NCBI GenBank assembly: GCA_014647935.1
Contig: BMQD01000013.1
Span: forward strand, 124,001-188,000
Direction of reading: 5' to 3'
DNA from: Planomonospora parontospora
Lineage (GTDB): Bacteria > Actinomycetota > Actinomycetes > Streptosporangiales > Streptosporangiaceae
DNA length: 64,000 nucleotides
Every line of letters begins with the position of its first letter. Within the stretch, counting starts at the first letter, position 1. This document shows, in pieces, positions 7,974 to 17,137 of the stretch. The translations under genes were made by a program, and so were the position numbers. The notes beneath the pieces are model-generated. The model was not told where the DNA came from. It made no database searches and worked only from the letters and a program-made list of their open reading frames with translations.

Positions 7974-9758
7974 GTGCGGTCGTCGGATCGGCTGGTCGCC
8001 CGGATCGTACGGCGCAGCGGCCCGTGGCTCGGCGTCCTGGCCGTCACCGCCGTGACCGGTGCCCTGGCGCAGCTGGCGCTCCCGTTCGTCCTGGGCCGGA
8101 CGGTCGACGCCCTCGTCTCGGCCGCCCCCTCCCGCGGGACGTGGCTGGGCGCCTGCGCCGCGATCGTGGTCGCGGCCGTGGCGTGCGACGCCCTCGGGGT
8201 GTGGGCGACCGGGGCCTGCAGCACCCGGGCCTCGGAGTGGCTGCGCCACCTGACCGTGCGGCACGTGCTCGGCGCCGGGCCCGCACTGAGCCGGCGCTTC
8301 TCCGAGGGGGAGCTGGCCACCCGCGCGGGTGTCAACGCCGAGGAGGCGGGCCGCGCGCCGGAGACCCTCGTCACCGGGGCGGCGCTGGTCATCCCCACCG
8401 CGGGAGGCCTGGTGGCGCTCACTCTCATCGATCCCTGGCTGACACTGACCCTCGCCGCCGGCCTCGTCGTCATCGTGCTCGTACTCCGGGCCTTCCTCAG
8501 GGTGAGCACCACCCTCGCCGGCGACTACCAGGAGGCGCAGGGCGACATCGCGGCCCGGCTGATCGACGCCCTGGCCGGCGCGCGCACCATCGCCGCCGCC
8601 GGAACCCACGCCGAGGAGAAGGCCCGGGTGCTGGCCCCGCTCCCCCGGCTGCGCGCGCACGCCATGGAGATGTGGCGGACCAACGCCCGCGCGGGCGTGC
8701 AGGCCGGTGTCGTGGTGCCGCTGCTGGAGGTGGCGGTGCTCGGGGTGGGGGGATTCCGCCTCGCCGCGGGCGACCTCACCGCGGGGGAGCTGTATTCGGC
8801 CGCCCGCTACGTCGTCCTCGGCGCCGGGCTCGGTTCGGCGCTGGGCTACGTGGGCCGCCTGGCCCGGGCGCGCGCCGCCGCGGGGCGGATCGGCGAGCTG
8901 CTCTCCGAACCGCGCAGGGCCTACGGCCGCCGCTCCCTGCCTCCCGGTCCCGGCACCCTGGAACTGAGAGGCGTCACCGCCGACGGCCTGTCCGGCGTCG
9001 ACCTGCTGGTCCCGGGAGGGTGCTCGGTGGCCGTGGTCGGCCGGTCGGGTGCGGGCAAGTCGGTCCTCGCGGCCCTCGCGGGCCGCCTGGCCGACCCCTC
9101 CGGCGGCGCGGTGCTCCTCGACGGCGTCGAGCTGCCGGACCTGTCCCGGGAGGCGCTGGGCGAGGCCGTCGGCTACGCCTTCGAACGCCCCGTCCTGATC
9201 GGCGAGACCGTCGCCGACGCCATCGGCCTCGGCCTGCGGGAGCCCGGCCCCGGAGCGGATCCGGGGGCGCCGGACGCCCCGCCGACCCCGGAGCGGCTGG
9301 AGGCGCTGCGGGCGGCCGCCCGCGCCGCGTGCGCCGACGCCTTCGTCAGGAGACTGCCCTCGGGCTACGGCACCCCGCTCGCCGACGCGCCGATGTCCGG
9401 CGGGGAGCGGCAGCGGCTCGGCCTGGCCCGCGCCTTCGCGCACGGCCGGCGCCTGCTCGTCCTGGACGACGCCACCTCCAGCCTGGACACCCTGACCGAG
9501 CGCCGGGTGAGCGAGACGCTCGCCGGTGAGCTGGCGGGCCGTACCCGGCTGATCGTGACCCACCGGGTCGCGACCGCGGCGGCGGCCGACCGGGTGATCT
9601 GGCTGGAGGGCGGCCGGGTCCGCGGCTACGACCGGCACCGGGTGCTCTGGGACGACCCCGGTTACCGGGCCGTCTTCGAGGTGCGGCGGACCGGGCCGGA
9701 CGACCCCGGGCCCCGCCCGCGCCGGACGGACGCCGCGGAGCGGGCGGGCGCGTCGTGA
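7974..9758 (+). CDS. ABC exporter half-transporter 1 (RamA-like)
   Basis: A 594-residue fusion of an N-terminal membrane domain (six predicted helices over residues 1-300) and a C-terminal ATPase domain. The ATPase has Walker A VVGRSGAGKS near residue 355, signature SGGERQRLGLARA near 475 and Walker B LLVLDDAT, in which the usual catalytic Glu is Asp. GTG 7974 was chosen because GGAGG lies at 7964-7968; the in-frame TTG at 7944 overlaps the terminator tail. It overlaps the next gene by 4 bp (GTGA), so the two probably form a heterodimer exporting the modified peptide, as proposed for RamAB. Confidence 0.85.
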   Translation: MRSSDRLVARIVRRSGPWLGVLAVTAVTGALAQLALPFVLGRTVDALVSAAPSRGTWLGACAAIVVAAVACDALGVWATGACSTRASEWLRHLTVRHVLGAGPALSRRFSEGELATRAGVNAEEAGRAPETLVTGAALVIPTAGGLVALTLIDPWLTLTLAAGLVVIVLVLRAFLRVSTTLAGDYQEAQGDIAARLIDALAGARTIAAAGTHAEEKARVLAPLPRLRAHAMEMWRTNARAGVQAGVVVPLLEVAVLGVGGFRLAAGDLTAGELYSAARYVVLGAGLGSALGYVGRLARARAAAGRIGELLSEPRRAYGRRSLPPGPGTLELRGVTADGLSGVDLLVPGGCSVAVVGRSGAGKSVLAALAGRLADPSGGAVLLDGVELPDLSREALGEAVGYAFERPVLIGETVADAIGLGLREPGPGADPGAPDAPPTPERLEALRAAARAACADAFVRRLPSGYGTPLADAPMSGGERQRLGLARAFAHGRRLLVLDDATSSLDTLTERRVSETLAGELAGRTRLIVTHRVATAAAADRVIWLEGGRVRGYDRHRVLWDDPGYRAVFEVRRTGPDDPGPRPRRTDAAERAGAS

Positions 9759-11497
9759 AGCGGCCGGTTCTGCGGGCGCTGCGCCGGGATCCGCGCGTAC
9801 TGGTCCGGCTCGGCCTGTGGTCCGTGCTGGAGAGCGCGCCCGCACTCCTCATCGGCCTGGCCGTCGCGCGGGCGATCGACGACGGCTTCGCCGCGGGCAG
9901 ACCGGCGATCGGCCTGGCCTGGCTGGCGGTCCTCGGCGGTGCCTGGCTCGTCGCCGCGGTCGGCGCGCAGCGGGTCGTGCTGGCCGTCGCCGCCATCGTG
10001 GAGCCGTTCCGGGAGGATCTGCTCAGCCACGTCGTCGAGGGCGCGCTGGACCGGTCGGCCGCTCCGGGCCCGGGCACGGAGGCCTCGGCGGTGGCCCGCT
10101 CGAACCTCCAGGTCGAGCTGGCCCGTGACGCCCTCGCCTCGGTCGTCACGGTCGTCAGGTCCTTCGTGTTCACCGCGGTGAGCGTGCTGCTCGGGCTGAT
10201 GACGCTGATCCCGCAGGTGCTGGTGCTGGTGCTGCCGCCCTTCGCCGCCGGTCTCGGCCTCTTCCTGCTCTCGCTGCCGGTCCTGGCCCGGCGGCAGCGG
10301 GCGTTCCTGCTGGCCGACGAGCGGACGGCGGAGTCGGTCACGGCCGTGGCCGGCGGCCTGCGCGACATCGCGGCCTGCGCGGCGGAGGAGCGGGCGGCCG
10401 CCGCGGTGGGGCGCCGGGTGACGGAGCAGGCCGAAGCGGGCCGCGCGCTCGCCCGGGTGACCGCCGCCCGCACGCTCTCGCTGGCGGTGGGCGGCTGGTC
10501 CCCGGCCGTGCTGGTACTGGCCGGCACCCCGTGGCTGCTGTCCGAGGGAGCCGGCGCCGGCGTGATCCTGGGCGCCCTGGCCTACGTCACGCAGTCGCTG
10601 GCCCCGGCCCTGGACAACCTCGTGGAGGGCCTGGGCGTCAGCGGGGTCCGGTTGTGGGTCTCCCTCGACCGCATCGAGGAGTCGGCGCGCACCGGCGCGG
10701 ACCGGCCGCTTGCGGCGGGGGACCGGCTCCCGGCCGCGCACGGGGGCGCCGAACTGCGCGGCGTGACGTTCGCCTACGGGCCGCACGCCGAACCGGTGAT
10801 CGCCGGTCTCGACCTGTCCGTCCCCGACGGGGACCACCTCGCCGTGGTCGGGCCCAGCGGCATCGGCAAGTCCACGCTGGCCGGGCTCATCGCGGGCGTG
10901 CTGCGGCCGGAGGCGGGCGAGGTCCTGGTCGGAGGCGTGCCCGCCGACCGCCTCGACCCGGCCGAGCGGGTGCTCATCCCCCAGGAGGCGTACGTCTTCC
11001 GGGGATCCCTCATGGAGAACCTGACCTACCTCGCGCGGGCCGGCGCCGGGCAGGTGGACGAGGCGGTGGCCGCGGTCGGCCTGGCCGGGCTGGTGGAGCG
11101 GCTGGGCGGCTACCGCGCCGAGATCCGCCCCTCCCTGCTCTCCCCGGGTGAACGCCAGTTGGTCGCACTGGCCCGGGCCTACCTGACCCCGGCCCGCCTG
11201 ATCGTCCTCGACGAGGCGACCTGTCATCTCGATCCGGTGGCCGAGGCCCGCGCGGAGGAGGCCTTCGCCCGGCGCGGCGGCACGCTCCTCGTCATCGCCC
11301 ACCGGCCGGCCTCCGCCCTGCGCGCGCGGCGCGTCCTCGTCATGGACGGCACGCGCGTGCGGCTGGGGACGCACGGGGAGCTGCTCGCCTCGTCCCCCCT
11401 CTACGCCGGCCTGGTCGGCCGGTGGGACCCCCGAACCGCCTCCGCGGAGGCGCCGCCCGGCACCCGGCCGGACGCGCCCTCCGGGCACGCGGCCTGA
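9755..11497 (+). CDS. ABC exporter half-transporter 2 (RamB-like)
   Basis: A 580-residue membrane domain plus ATPase domain. Walker A is VVGPSGIGKST near residue 366, the signature is the non-canonical LLSPGERQLVALARA, and Walker B is LIVLDEAT with the catalytic Glu present. Together with the previous gene this suggests a heterodimer with one degenerate and one competent ATP site. It starts at the overlapping GTG and is followed 30 bp later by the peptidase gene. There is no N-terminal C39 leader-peptidase domain in either exporter, so leader removal must be done by another enzyme. Confidence 0.85.
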   Translation: MKRPVLRALRRDPRVLVRLGLWSVLESAPALLIGLAVARAIDDGFAAGRPAIGLAWLAVLGGAWLVAAVGAQRVVLAVAAIVEPFREDLLSHVVEGALDRSAAPGPGTEASAVARSNLQVELARDALASVVTVVRSFVFTAVSVLLGLMTLIPQVLVLVLPPFAAGLGLFLLSLPVLARRQRAFLLADERTAESVTAVAGGLRDIAACAAEERAAAAVGRRVTEQAEAGRALARVTAARTLSLAVGGWSPAVLVLAGTPWLLSEGAGAGVILGALAYVTQSLAPALDNLVEGLGVSGVRLWVSLDRIEESARTGADRPLAAGDRLPAAHGGAELRGVTFAYGPHAEPVIAGLDLSVPDGDHLAVVGPSGIGKSTLAGLIAGVLRPEAGEVLVGGVPADRLDPAERVLIPQEAYVFRGSLMENLTYLARAGAGQVDEAVAAVGLAGLVERLGGYRAEIRPSLLSPGERQLVALARAYLTPARLIVLDEATCHLDPVAEARAEEAFARRGGTLLVIAHRPASALRARRVLVMDGTRVRLGTHGELLASSPLYAGLVGRWDPRTASAEAPPGTRPDAPSGHAA

Positions 11498-11527
11498 CCT
11501 CACCCCGGACGTCCAGGAGCCGATCAG

Positions 11528-13543
11528 ATGATCTATCCCCCCGCCGAGCGGCAGCCGGTCACCGACCTCCTGCACGGGCACGCCGTACCGGACCCGTACC
11601 GGTGGCTGGAGGACCCGGCGAGCCCGCGGACCCGCAGCTGGTCGGCCGCCCAGGAGGACCTGTGGCGGGCGCACGCCGCCGCCCTGCCCGGCCGCGACCG
11701 CTGGCACGCCCGGGTGGCCGGGCTCTGTTCCGCCGGAACGGTCACGCCGCCGCTGTGGCGCGGGGAACGCCGCTTCTTCCTGCGTCACGAGGCCGGGCGG
11801 GAGCACCCGGTCCTGTACACCGCCGGCCCGGACGGGGCGGAGGAGCCGCTGGTCGACCCGGGCGCGCTCGACCCCTCCGGGCTGACCGTCCTGGACCGGT
11901 GGCAGCCCGACCTCACCGGCCGGCTGCTGGCCTACCAGCTGTCGCGGGGCGGGGACGAGCGGTCGGAGCTGCGGGTCATGGACGTCGGCGCCCGGCGGAC
12001 CGTGGACGGCCCGATCGACCGCTGCCGCTACGCCCCGGTGGCCTGGCTCCCGGACGGCAAGGCGTTCTTCTACGTCCGCGACCGGCGGGTGTGCCTGCAC
12101 CGGCTCGGCACGCCCGCCGCGGACGACGTCGTGATCTGCGCCGAGGAGCGGTCCTACGGCCTGGGCTCCAGCCACGACGGCCGCTGGCTGACGGTCTCGG
12201 CTCCGGCCGGGGCCGGCAACGACGTCTGGCTGGCCGACCTGGCCGCGTCCCCGCCCGAGCGGCCCGGCCTGCGGGTGGTGCAGGAGGGAGCGGGCGCGGT
12301 CACGGTGCCCGCCGTGGGCCGCGACGGCCGGCTGTACCTGCTCACCACGCTGGACGCGCCCACGGGCCGGCTGTGCGTCGCCGATCCGGCCGATCCCGGC
12401 CCCGGGGGCTGGCGGGAGCTGGTCGGCCCGGATCCCGAGGCGGTGATCTCCGACTTCGCGGTCCTCGACGGTCCCTGCCGCCCGGTGCTCCTCGTCGGCC
12501 GGACCCGGCACGCGATCAGCGAGATCGGGGTGCACGACGCGGCCACCGGCGAGCGGCTGGGAGGGGTGCCGCTGCCCGGGCTCGGCACCGCGGGCCGGAT
12601 GTCCGCGCGCCCCGAGGGGGGCTGCGAGGTGTGGTTCTCCTACACCGACGGCGTCACCCCGGGCAGCGTGCACCGCTACGACGCGCGCACCGGGCGGACC
12701 TCTCTCTGGGCCGCCGCGCCCGGCGCCGTCGACGTGCCCGAGCTGGAGTCCCGCCAGATCGTCTACGCCTCGGCCGACGGCACGCCGGTGCGGATGGTCG
12801 TGCTCGCCCGGCCCGGGACCGGGCCCCGCCCGGCGATCCTGTACGGCTACGGCGGGTTCGGGATCCCGCTGACCCCCTCCTACTCCGCCTACATCCTGCC
12901 GTGGGTGGAGGCCGGGGGCGTCTTCGCGCTCGCCCAGGTGCGCGGCGGCGGCGAGGAGGGGGCCGCCTGGCACCGCGACGGCATGCTGGAGCGCAAGCAG
13001 AACTCCATCGACGACTTCACGGCCGCCGCGGAGCGGCTGATCGCCGACGGCTGGACCACGGCCGGGATGCTGGCCGCCTGCGGCGAGTCCAACGGCGGGC
13101 TGCTGGCCGGGGCCGCGATCACCCAGCGGCCGGAGCTGTTCGCCGCCGCCGTCTGCTCGGCCCCGCTGCTCGACATGGTCCGCTACGAGCTCTCCGGCCT
13201 GGGCCCGTCCTGGCGGGGGGAGTACGGCTCCGCGGAGGACCCGGAGCAACTGGGCCACCTGCTGGGCTACTCGCCGTACCACCGGGTCCGCGAAGGGGTG
13301 GACTACCCGGCGACGCTGCTGGCCTCGTTCGGCGGCGACTCCCGGGTGGACCCCATGCACGCGCGGAAGATGTGCGCGGCGCTGCAGCACGCCACGTCGG
13401 GCGACCGGCCGGTCCTGCTCCGCCACGAGGAGGGCGTCGGGCACGGCGCCCGGGCCGCCGGGCGGGCGGCCTGGCTGGCGGCGGACATGCTGGCCTTCCT
13501 GGCGGCGCACACCGGGCTGGAGGCCCCGCCGCCCGAACGGTGA
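11528..13543 (+). CDS. Prolyl oligopeptidase, S9A family (candidate leader peptidase)
   Basis: A 671-residue cytoplasmic serine peptidase without a signal peptide. The N-terminal beta-propeller is introduced by the family marker HAVPDPYRWLEDP. The alpha/beta-hydrolase domain holds the nucleophile Ser521 in CGESNGG, Asp608 in DSRVDPMHA and His639 in VGHGA. Prolyl oligopeptidases cut after Pro in short peptides. The family member FlaP does this for a class III leader in the flavipeptin locus, and all three precursors here have a single leader Pro (Pro12). Its place at the end of the export operon supports that role, which remains inferred. RBS CAGGAG lies at 11514-11519. Confidence 0.88.
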   Translation: MIYPPAERQPVTDLLHGHAVPDPYRWLEDPASPRTRSWSAAQEDLWRAHAAALPGRDRWHARVAGLCSAGTVTPPLWRGERRFFLRHEAGREHPVLYTAGPDGAEEPLVDPGALDPSGLTVLDRWQPDLTGRLLAYQLSRGGDERSELRVMDVGARRTVDGPIDRCRYAPVAWLPDGKAFFYVRDRRVCLHRLGTPAADDVVICAEERSYGLGSSHDGRWLTVSAPAGAGNDVWLADLAASPPERPGLRVVQEGAGAVTVPAVGRDGRLYLLTTLDAPTGRLCVADPADPGPGGWRELVGPDPEAVISDFAVLDGPCRPVLLVGRTRHAISEIGVHDAATGERLGGVPLPGLGTAGRMSARPEGGCEVWFSYTDGVTPGSVHRYDARTGRTSLWAAAPGAVDVPELESRQIVYASADGTPVRMVVLARPGTGPRPAILYGYGGFGIPLTPSYSAYILPWVEAGGVFALAQVRGGGEEGAAWHRDGMLERKQNSIDDFTAAAERLIADGWTTAGMLAACGESNGGLLAGAAITQRPELFAAAVCSAPLLDMVRYELSGLGPSWRGEYGSAEDPEQLGHLLGYSPYHRVREGVDYPATLLASFGGDSRVDPMHARKMCAALQHATSGDRPVLLRHEEGVGHGARAAGRAAWLAADMLAFLAAHTGLEAPPPER

Positions 13544-13619
13544 CGGGGCCACGCGCGGACGGCCGCGGGCCCCCGCCGCCCGGACGGTGACGGGGGCCGG
13601 GACGCGCGGACGGCCGCGG
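13524..13619 (+). repeat. Tandem duplication of the peptidase gene's 3' end
   Basis: A segment of about 45-49 bp beginning CCCCGCCGCCCG occurs at 13524-13567, covering the last codons and stop of the peptidase gene, and again at 13571-13619 with a few changes and insertions. Only the first copy is coding. Confidence 0.75.
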
Positions 13620-13665
13620 CGGGCGGGGACGGGGCCCTGGTACGCGAGTGGGGGCGAGGCGGGGT

Positions 13666-14322
13666 TCAGACGCGCGAGCGGTGGCGGACCAGCCCGACCT
13701 CGCTGAGGTCGTCCGGCCAGAGCCAGCCGTCCTGCTTGGCGATCCTGATCGCCTCCACGCGGGTCCTCGCGCCGACTTTCGACAGGATCCGCGACAGGTA
13801 GTTGCGGACGGTGCCCCCGGACAGGTAGAGCCGGTCGGCGATCTCCTCGACCGGGGCCCCCTCGGCGGCCACTTTCAGGACCTCCAGCTCCCGGCAGGTC
13901 AGCGGGTTCTCCCTGGCGCTGAGCGCGGCGACGGCCAGGTCGGGGTCGACGACCTGCTCGCCGCGCGCGACCCGGCGCACGCACTCGGCGAGCTCTCCGG
14001 CGGGGGCGTCCTTGACGACGAAGCCGCGCGCCCCGGCGTCCAGCGCCCTGCGCAGCGCGGCCGGCGTCGCGAGGCCGGTGAGGATGACCGCACGGCAGCC
14101 GGGGAGGGCGCGCCGGAGCTCCGCCGCGGCGGTGATGCCGTCGGTGCCGGGCAGGCCGATGTCGATCAGCGCGACGTCGGGGCGGTGGCGCAGGCACGCC
14201 TCCACCACCTCGTCGCCGTGCCCCGACTCTCCCACGACCTCGATGTCCTCCTCCGTCGAGAGCAGGGCGACCATCGCCCCCCGGACGAGGTGCATGTCCT
14301 CAGCTATCAGGACATTTATCAC
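13666..14322 (-). CDS. NarL/FixJ-family response regulator (RamR-like position)
   Basis: A 218-residue two-domain regulator. The receiver has acidic residues at IAEDM, phosphoacceptor Asp54 in ALIDIGLPGTDG and the conserved Lys in FVVKDA. The C-terminal LuxR-type helix-turn-helix reads LTCRELEVLKVAAEG, then EEIADRLYLSGGTVRNYLS. GTG 14322 was chosen because GAGGGAG precedes it by six or seven bases; an in-frame GTG 18 bp upstream lacks this. Facing away from the next operon and closing the lanthipeptide locus, it occupies the role of RamR/AmfR. The kinase at 3810-4622 is its likely partner. Confidence 0.88.
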   Translation of the reverse strand: MINVLIAEDMHLVRGAMVALLSTEEDIEVVGESGHGDEVVEACLRHRPDVALIDIGLPGTDGITAAAELRRALPGCRAVILTGLATPAALRRALDAGARGFVVKDAPAGELAECVRRVARGEQVVDPDLAVAALSARENPLTCRELEVLKVAAEGAPVEEIADRLYLSGGTVRNYLSRILSKVGARTRVEAIRIAKQDGWLWPDDLSEVGLVRHRSRV

Positions 14323-14556
14323 GCGCAGTCTCCCTCTCACGGTGACACACGATCCGTCTCCCGGATCCCGGCGCTACCCAGTGGAACCGGCCGACTACCG
14401 CGTTACCCGAATTTAACCTGAAGGAACGGCGAACACTGACCGGTTCCGGCCACCACACCGTCCCACCAGGCGTGATGTCCTCTTTTATAGGGGTTCGCAG
14501 GGGTCCGGAGGACGCGGAGGACGGGATTGTCAGGCGCAAGCCTTACGGTAGGGCGC

Positions 14557-15774
14557 GTGCCAGAGACGACCCACGAGATCACGCTGGACTCGGCCCTCAG
14601 CGAGGAGGCCGTGCTCACGACCTACCGCCGGATGTTCGCCGCGCTCGCGCGCGACAGCGGCGCGGTGGTGGACGATCCGGCCCTCGTCGACATCGCCGAG
14701 ACCCTGTTCACGGCGTTCGCCGAGGCCGGGGAGGAATGGCTGACCCACGAGCAGATGCGGCACGCCTGCCGGGCCCACCCGCTGGAGATGTTCGAGAACC
14801 GCCTGCGGGTGCTCAAGGGCCTCGGCGCGGTCCGGGAGGTCTTCCCCAAGCCCCACCAGCTCCGCTACCGGGCGTCGTTCACCAGCATGGTGGGCCTGAT
14901 GTTCATCCGGCGCATGCTCCACGACGGCGGCCAGTCCGAGGTGCACCGGCTCCTCGCGCTGGAGGACCTCAACGTCGCCGACCCGCGCACGACGATGGAG
15001 GAGGCGCGCGTCAGCGCGCAGAACCTGGCGCGGGCCTTCCGGCTCTGGGCACTGGAGCTCATCACCCTGACCGGGGGCACCATCGAGGAGCTCCGGGAGC
15101 AGGCGCCCACGCTCTGGGGCACCGAGGAGATCGCCCAGCGCGCGCAGAGCCTGCACGCCACGATCCTGACCCGCTGGCCCGACCTGGACCGCACCTGCAC
15201 CGAGCTGCGCGCGGCCATCTACTCCTACAGCGACGCCTCCCGCCGCGCCGCCGGCCGGCTCGCCGACTCCGCGGGCACGACGAGGAACCTCACGCTGCTG
15301 CCCGCCGAGACCTGGCGGACGTTCGCCCAGACGGCGGACAGGGAGCGCCTGGCCGCGGTGCTCGACGGCTTCGTCTTCGACGCCCCCGCCCCGTGGCACG
15401 ATCCGGCGGCCATCGTCCGCGCGGTCGACGAGAGCCCCCGCCCCGCACCCGTCCAGCCCGCCCCTCCGCGCCCCGCGCTGCCCGACCCCGGTCCGGCGGA
15501 CTCCTACGAGCCCGGCGCCGACGGGCTCGACCGCCTGGCCTCGGTCGCCGAGACCGCGCTCGGCGGGCGTTCCTCGGCCCGGCTGGAGGAGCTGCTCACC
15601 GCCGACGGCGAGTGGGTCTCGGTCCGCCGCCTGCTCGCCGACCTCGTCGCCGCCGATCTGCGCCCCGAGTCGCCCTACCGCCTGCGCTGGTCCGACGGCC
15701 TGTCCGCCGAGCCCGGAGCCGAGCCCGCCTGGCTCTCCCACGGCCTGCTGGAGAGGACCGGCCATGACGCCTGA
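14557..15774 (+). CDS. Kleisin-like/winged-helix subunit of an SMC operon (JetA/MksF-like, tentative)
   Basis: A 405-residue soluble, mostly helical protein. A helix-turn-helix-like segment near residues 40-90 (EWLTHEQMRHACRAHPLEMF, then NRLRVLKGLGAVREVF) is followed by a long helical body, a Pro-rich linker near 290-320 and a short C-terminal domain. I recognise no enzymatic motif. The role is inferred from its place as first gene of an operon ending in an SMC-like ATPase, which is the arrangement of MukF/MksF/JetA. GTG 14557 follows a -10 element TACGGT (14544-14549) by seven bases, suggesting a leaderless mRNA. TTG 14527 with GGAGG at 14516-14520 is the alternative. Confidence 0.6.
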   Translation: MPETTHEITLDSALSEEAVLTTYRRMFAALARDSGAVVDDPALVDIAETLFTAFAEAGEEWLTHEQMRHACRAHPLEMFENRLRVLKGLGAVREVFPKPHQLRYRASFTSMVGLMFIRRMLHDGGQSEVHRLLALEDLNVADPRTTMEEARVSAQNLARAFRLWALELITLTGGTIEELREQAPTLWGTEEIAQRAQSLHATILTRWPDLDRTCTELRAAIYSYSDASRRAAGRLADSAGTTRNLTLLPAETWRTFAQTADRERLAAVLDGFVFDAPAPWHDPAAIVRAVDESPRPAPVQPAPPRPALPDPGPADSYEPGADGLDRLASVAETALGGRSSARLEELLTADGEWVSVRRLLADLVAADLRPESPYRLRWSDGLSAEPGAEPAWLSHGLLERTGHDA

Positions 15775-17095
15775 CGGCACCGGCGCGCCCGGCACCGCAC
15801 CCTCGGCCGCCGGGTCCGCGGTTCCCGCCCCGCGGCCGGGGTCCACCGGATCCGGCGCCGCCGACGCCGCCGCGGCCACCGCGGCGGCCGAGATCTCCGG
15901 GGCCGCGAAGGTCTCCGGGACGGCAGCGCTCGCGCACGTCCGGGCCAGGTCCACCGGCCCCCTTCCCCTGGGCCCCGGCGAGGCCGCGCCCCCGGGCATG
16001 GCGCGGCTGGGCCGCGGCGACGGCACCGGTCTGGCGCTGCCCGCCTGGCCGGACGGGACGACCCCCTCGCTCCTGGCCGAATACCAGGCCTCGCCGGTGG
16101 CCGTGGAACGGTCCGGGGAGACCCGGCGGGTGCTGGCCGCCGCCCTGAAGTGCTGCTGGAGCGACCTGACCGCCGACCCGTGGCCGGGGACCCCCGCGCC
16201 CGTCGACGACGTGCTGGCGGCCTACCGGGCGCTGATCGGCCGCGCCGACGACCTCATGCGCAACTGGGCCGTCGGCGCCCTGCGCCGCCTGCACGACTCG
16301 GCCTGGCTGGTGGTCGCCGACGGCACCGTACGGCTCGGCCCCCGGTGCGCCTCCTGGCCCGCCGCCTCCCACGCGCAGCTGCGCGAGCTGGTGCGGCGCC
16401 TGCCCGGCCCGGGCGAGGAGGGCGTCCCCGCCGTGCTGCCCGTGGCCGGGGAGACCGGCCACGGCGCAGCCGCGGGCCTGGACCTCCCCGAGGGCGTGGA
16501 CGACGACCTGCTCGCCCCGTTCGACGAGCGCCGCCGCGCGGAGGTCGTCGCCGCGTTCATGGCGGTGGAGCACGCGGCCGAGCCGGTGCACGAGGCCCGG
16601 TTCCCAGCACTGCGCGACCCGGTGCTCCGCCGCGTGCTGGCGGAGATGCTCCGGCGCCGGGGCAGGGTCCTGGTCTCCGGCCGGGAGACGTGGACCTCCG
16701 GATACGCCGACGACGTGGCGGCCGAAGCGGGCACCGCCCTGGGCGAGGCCGAGCGGGCCGTCCTGGTGCTGGTCCTGGTCCACTCGGTGGCGATCCCCCG
16801 GGCCGAGGGCCTGCTGCCCGCCGACAGCTGGCTGTCGCCGTTCCCCGCCCAGGCGGAGGAGCTGCGGCGGCACACCCTGCTGCCCATCGGCGAGCTGGAG
16901 GCCGCGCTGCGGACCCTGCGCCACGCGGGGCTGGTCACCCAGGTGAAGTCGGGCGAGGAGGCGGGCGGCTACGTGCCGGGCCCGCAGTTCCACCGGCTGA
17001 CCCCGGCGGCCAGGCGGCGCCTGCAGGAGGAGCTGATCCTCGCCGCGGGGCCGCACACCCCGCTGGCGGCGGCCGTACGGGCCCGGCGCCGATAG
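15764..17095 (+). CDS. Winged-helix protein of the SMC operon (MksE/JetB-like, tentative)
   Basis: A 443-residue protein. About 65 Ala/Pro/Gly-rich residues precede a compact helical region. The C-terminal part (TALGEAERAVLVLVLVHSV, then IGELEAALRTLRHAGLV) looks like a winged helix, as in MukE-type subunits, although the protein is longer than typical MukE or JetB. ATG 15764 overlaps the upstream gene by 11 bp and is preceded by GGAGAGGA, so translation is coupled. No catalytic motif was seen. It probably helps bridge the kleisin-like protein and the ATPase; this is inferred from gene order. Confidence 0.55.
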   Translation: MTPDGTGAPGTAPSAAGSAVPAPRPGSTGSGAADAAAATAAAEISGAAKVSGTAALAHVRARSTGPLPLGPGEAAPPGMARLGRGDGTGLALPAWPDGTTPSLLAEYQASPVAVERSGETRRVLAAALKCCWSDLTADPWPGTPAPVDDVLAAYRALIGRADDLMRNWAVGALRRLHDSAWLVVADGTVRLGPRCASWPAASHAQLRELVRRLPGPGEEGVPAVLPVAGETGHGAAAGLDLPEGVDDDLLAPFDERRRAEVVAAFMAVEHAAEPVHEARFPALRDPVLRRVLAEMLRRRGRVLVSGRETWTSGYADDVAAEAGTALGEAERAVLVLVLVHSVAIPRAEGLLPADSWLSPFPAQAEELRRHTLLPIGELEAALRTLRHAGLVTQVKSGEEAGGYVPGPQFHRLTPAARRRLQEELILAAGPHTPLAAAVRARRR

Positions 17096-17137
17096 CCGCC
17101 GGGCGCATCAGAGCAGAACACGGAAGGAACGACGAGG

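Noticed and set aside
9662-14197. A 1511-codon antisense frame across the exporter and peptidase genes
   Set aside because: Runs opposite three genes with intact catalytic motifs; the product is repetitive Arg/Pro/Gly and has no plausible start signal.
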